DNA of 38,533 nucleotides, from assembly GCA_009926145.1 (NCBI GenBank), contig RFPJ01000003.1, forward strand, positions 1 to 38,533, written 5' to 3'. Within the stretch, counting starts at the first letter, position 1. Each line of letters begins with the position of its first letter. The position numbers and the translations under genes were made by a program. Shown here one piece after another: positions 37,623 through 38,533 of this stretch. Source of the DNA: Bacteroidota bacterium. GTDB taxonomy: Bacteria; Bacteroidota; Rhodothermia; Balneolales; Balneolaceae. The notes under the pieces are model-generated. The model saw nothing but the letters and a program-made list of their open reading frames with translations. It was not told the origin of the DNA and did not search any database.

Positions 37623-38533
37623 AATTGAGCATTTCTTCAAATAATGCATCAAATTCACGGTACCGAACCGACCAGTCTAGATGCTCATTAACCTTCTTTA
37701 ACGTATTTTTAGGCAGTGGCTTAGAATTTTTAGTTAACAAATTTTTTAGCATGTAAAAGAGCTGATCTTCATCGCTATATAATATGCCTGAATGAAGTAA
37801 TGGCTCGTGTAGAGTTTCAGGAATTAACTCAGGATAATGCAAGGTGTTTGGCACTAATGGATGGCAACCACAATAAATAGCCTCCATGATGGACACACAA
37901 AAAAATTCATAACTAGCTGTCGAAACTACAATGTCGCCAGCATGAAGCAACTGACTGTAACTCTCTTTGTCATCGACATAACCAAAATGTCTAATCTGCT
38001 TCCCAAAACGCTGCCATGCTTTTGTAAACTCTTCTGGCTTACCGTGTTTACTATCACCAGCCAAAATAAGATCAAACGCAATATCTATATCATTCAAACG
38101 GTTTAGTACACGAAAAAACATGGCTGGATTACGATCAAATTGCCAGCGTTGATTCCAAACAATTACAGGTCGTTCATTACTACTTCTGGTATCGGGATGT
38201 TGATCAAAATACGACAGATCTAAACCAGGATAGAGTACAACACTTTTTTTGCGAATTTCCTCAACCGTCATATAGTGTTTGTCTCCAGGAAAATGGTCCA
38301 AGAAAATAGGCAGTGCTTCTAAGAGGTCTTCTAGATGAAATTGAGAAGAGAAAATCAATTTATCCGCCACTAACATACTTAAATAATTGATATAGCAGTA
38401 GGTCATGTCGCGCTGCTCTCCTTCAGGAATGGGGCGAGTAAATTGATTGTCATGCATGTACATAATCTTTGGGACATGCGCGAATCGAGGATTAGTCAGG
38501 GCTATAAATGCGGGCAAATTCATCATACTACTA
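37591..38533 (-). CDS. DUF3524 / tRNA-queuosine alpha-mannosyltransferase (QTMAN)-like GT4 glycosyltransferase, N-terminus cut by the window edge
   Basis: SSMMNLPAFIALTNPRFAHVPKIMYMHDNQFTRPIPEGEQRDMTYCYINYLSMLVADKLIFSSQFH...LYPGLDL; GT4 C-terminal half (VSTASYEFFCVSIMEAIYCGCHPLVPNTLHYPELIP). Frame stays open to the edge. Confidence 0.82.
   Translation of the reverse strand, partial: SSMMNLPAFIALTNPRFAHVPKIMYMHDNQFTRPIPEGEQRDMTYCYINYLSMLVADKLIFSSQFHLEDLLEALPIFLDHFPGDKHYMTVEEIRKKSVVLYPGLDLSYFDQHPDTRSSNERPVIVWNQRWQFDRNPAMFFRVLNRLNDIDIAFDLILAGDSKHGKPEEFTKAWQRFGKQIRHFGYVDDKESYSQLLHAGDIVVSTASYEFFCVSIMEAIYCGCHPLVPNTLHYPELIPETLHEPLLHSGILYSDEDQLFYMLKNLLTKNSKPLPKNTLKKVNEHLDWSVRYREFDALFEEMLNSKKEHPHRQV

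Overview
This 38.5 kb window is AT-rich bacterial chromosome with dense coding on both strands. The gene content fits a Bacteroidota/Rhodothermota/Balneolota-type bacterium; that placement is inference. I see no prophage, transposase, CRISPR array or rRNA. Most of the window is housekeeping: a nudix-ackA-[lipoprotein]-pta-manA run, greA, a TCR/Tet-like MFS with DUF971, two FKBPs, an alkaline phosphatase, an RhlE-type helicase, a full recC-recB-recD operon, galE, tRNA-Leu(CAA), xerC-hpf-hprK, M23 and M28 peptidases, trmH, mtaB, dnaB, and a DUF3524/QTMAN-like glycosyltransferase cut by the right edge. The ORF track misses the N-terminus of manA at the left edge. The observations most worth following are: (1) an SH3 + caspase-fold lipoprotein that appears to have lost both catalytic residues, sitting between ackA and pta; (2) a trmH frame with no ATG/GTG/TTG start over its conserved N-terminus, in frame behind the upstream gene's TAG; (3) an acyltransferase/CrtC/CruC-like trio that looks like a carotenoid glycoside-ester tailoring module; (4) a cysteine-free, degenerate UDG-fold-like protein just upstream of dnaB, with a perfect DnaA box in the dnaB leader; (5) a bacterial QTMAN-like gene; (6) a phage-type metallopeptidase in a non-phage context; (7) a terminator hairpin for an FKBP gene embedded in the 3' end of the convergent recD.
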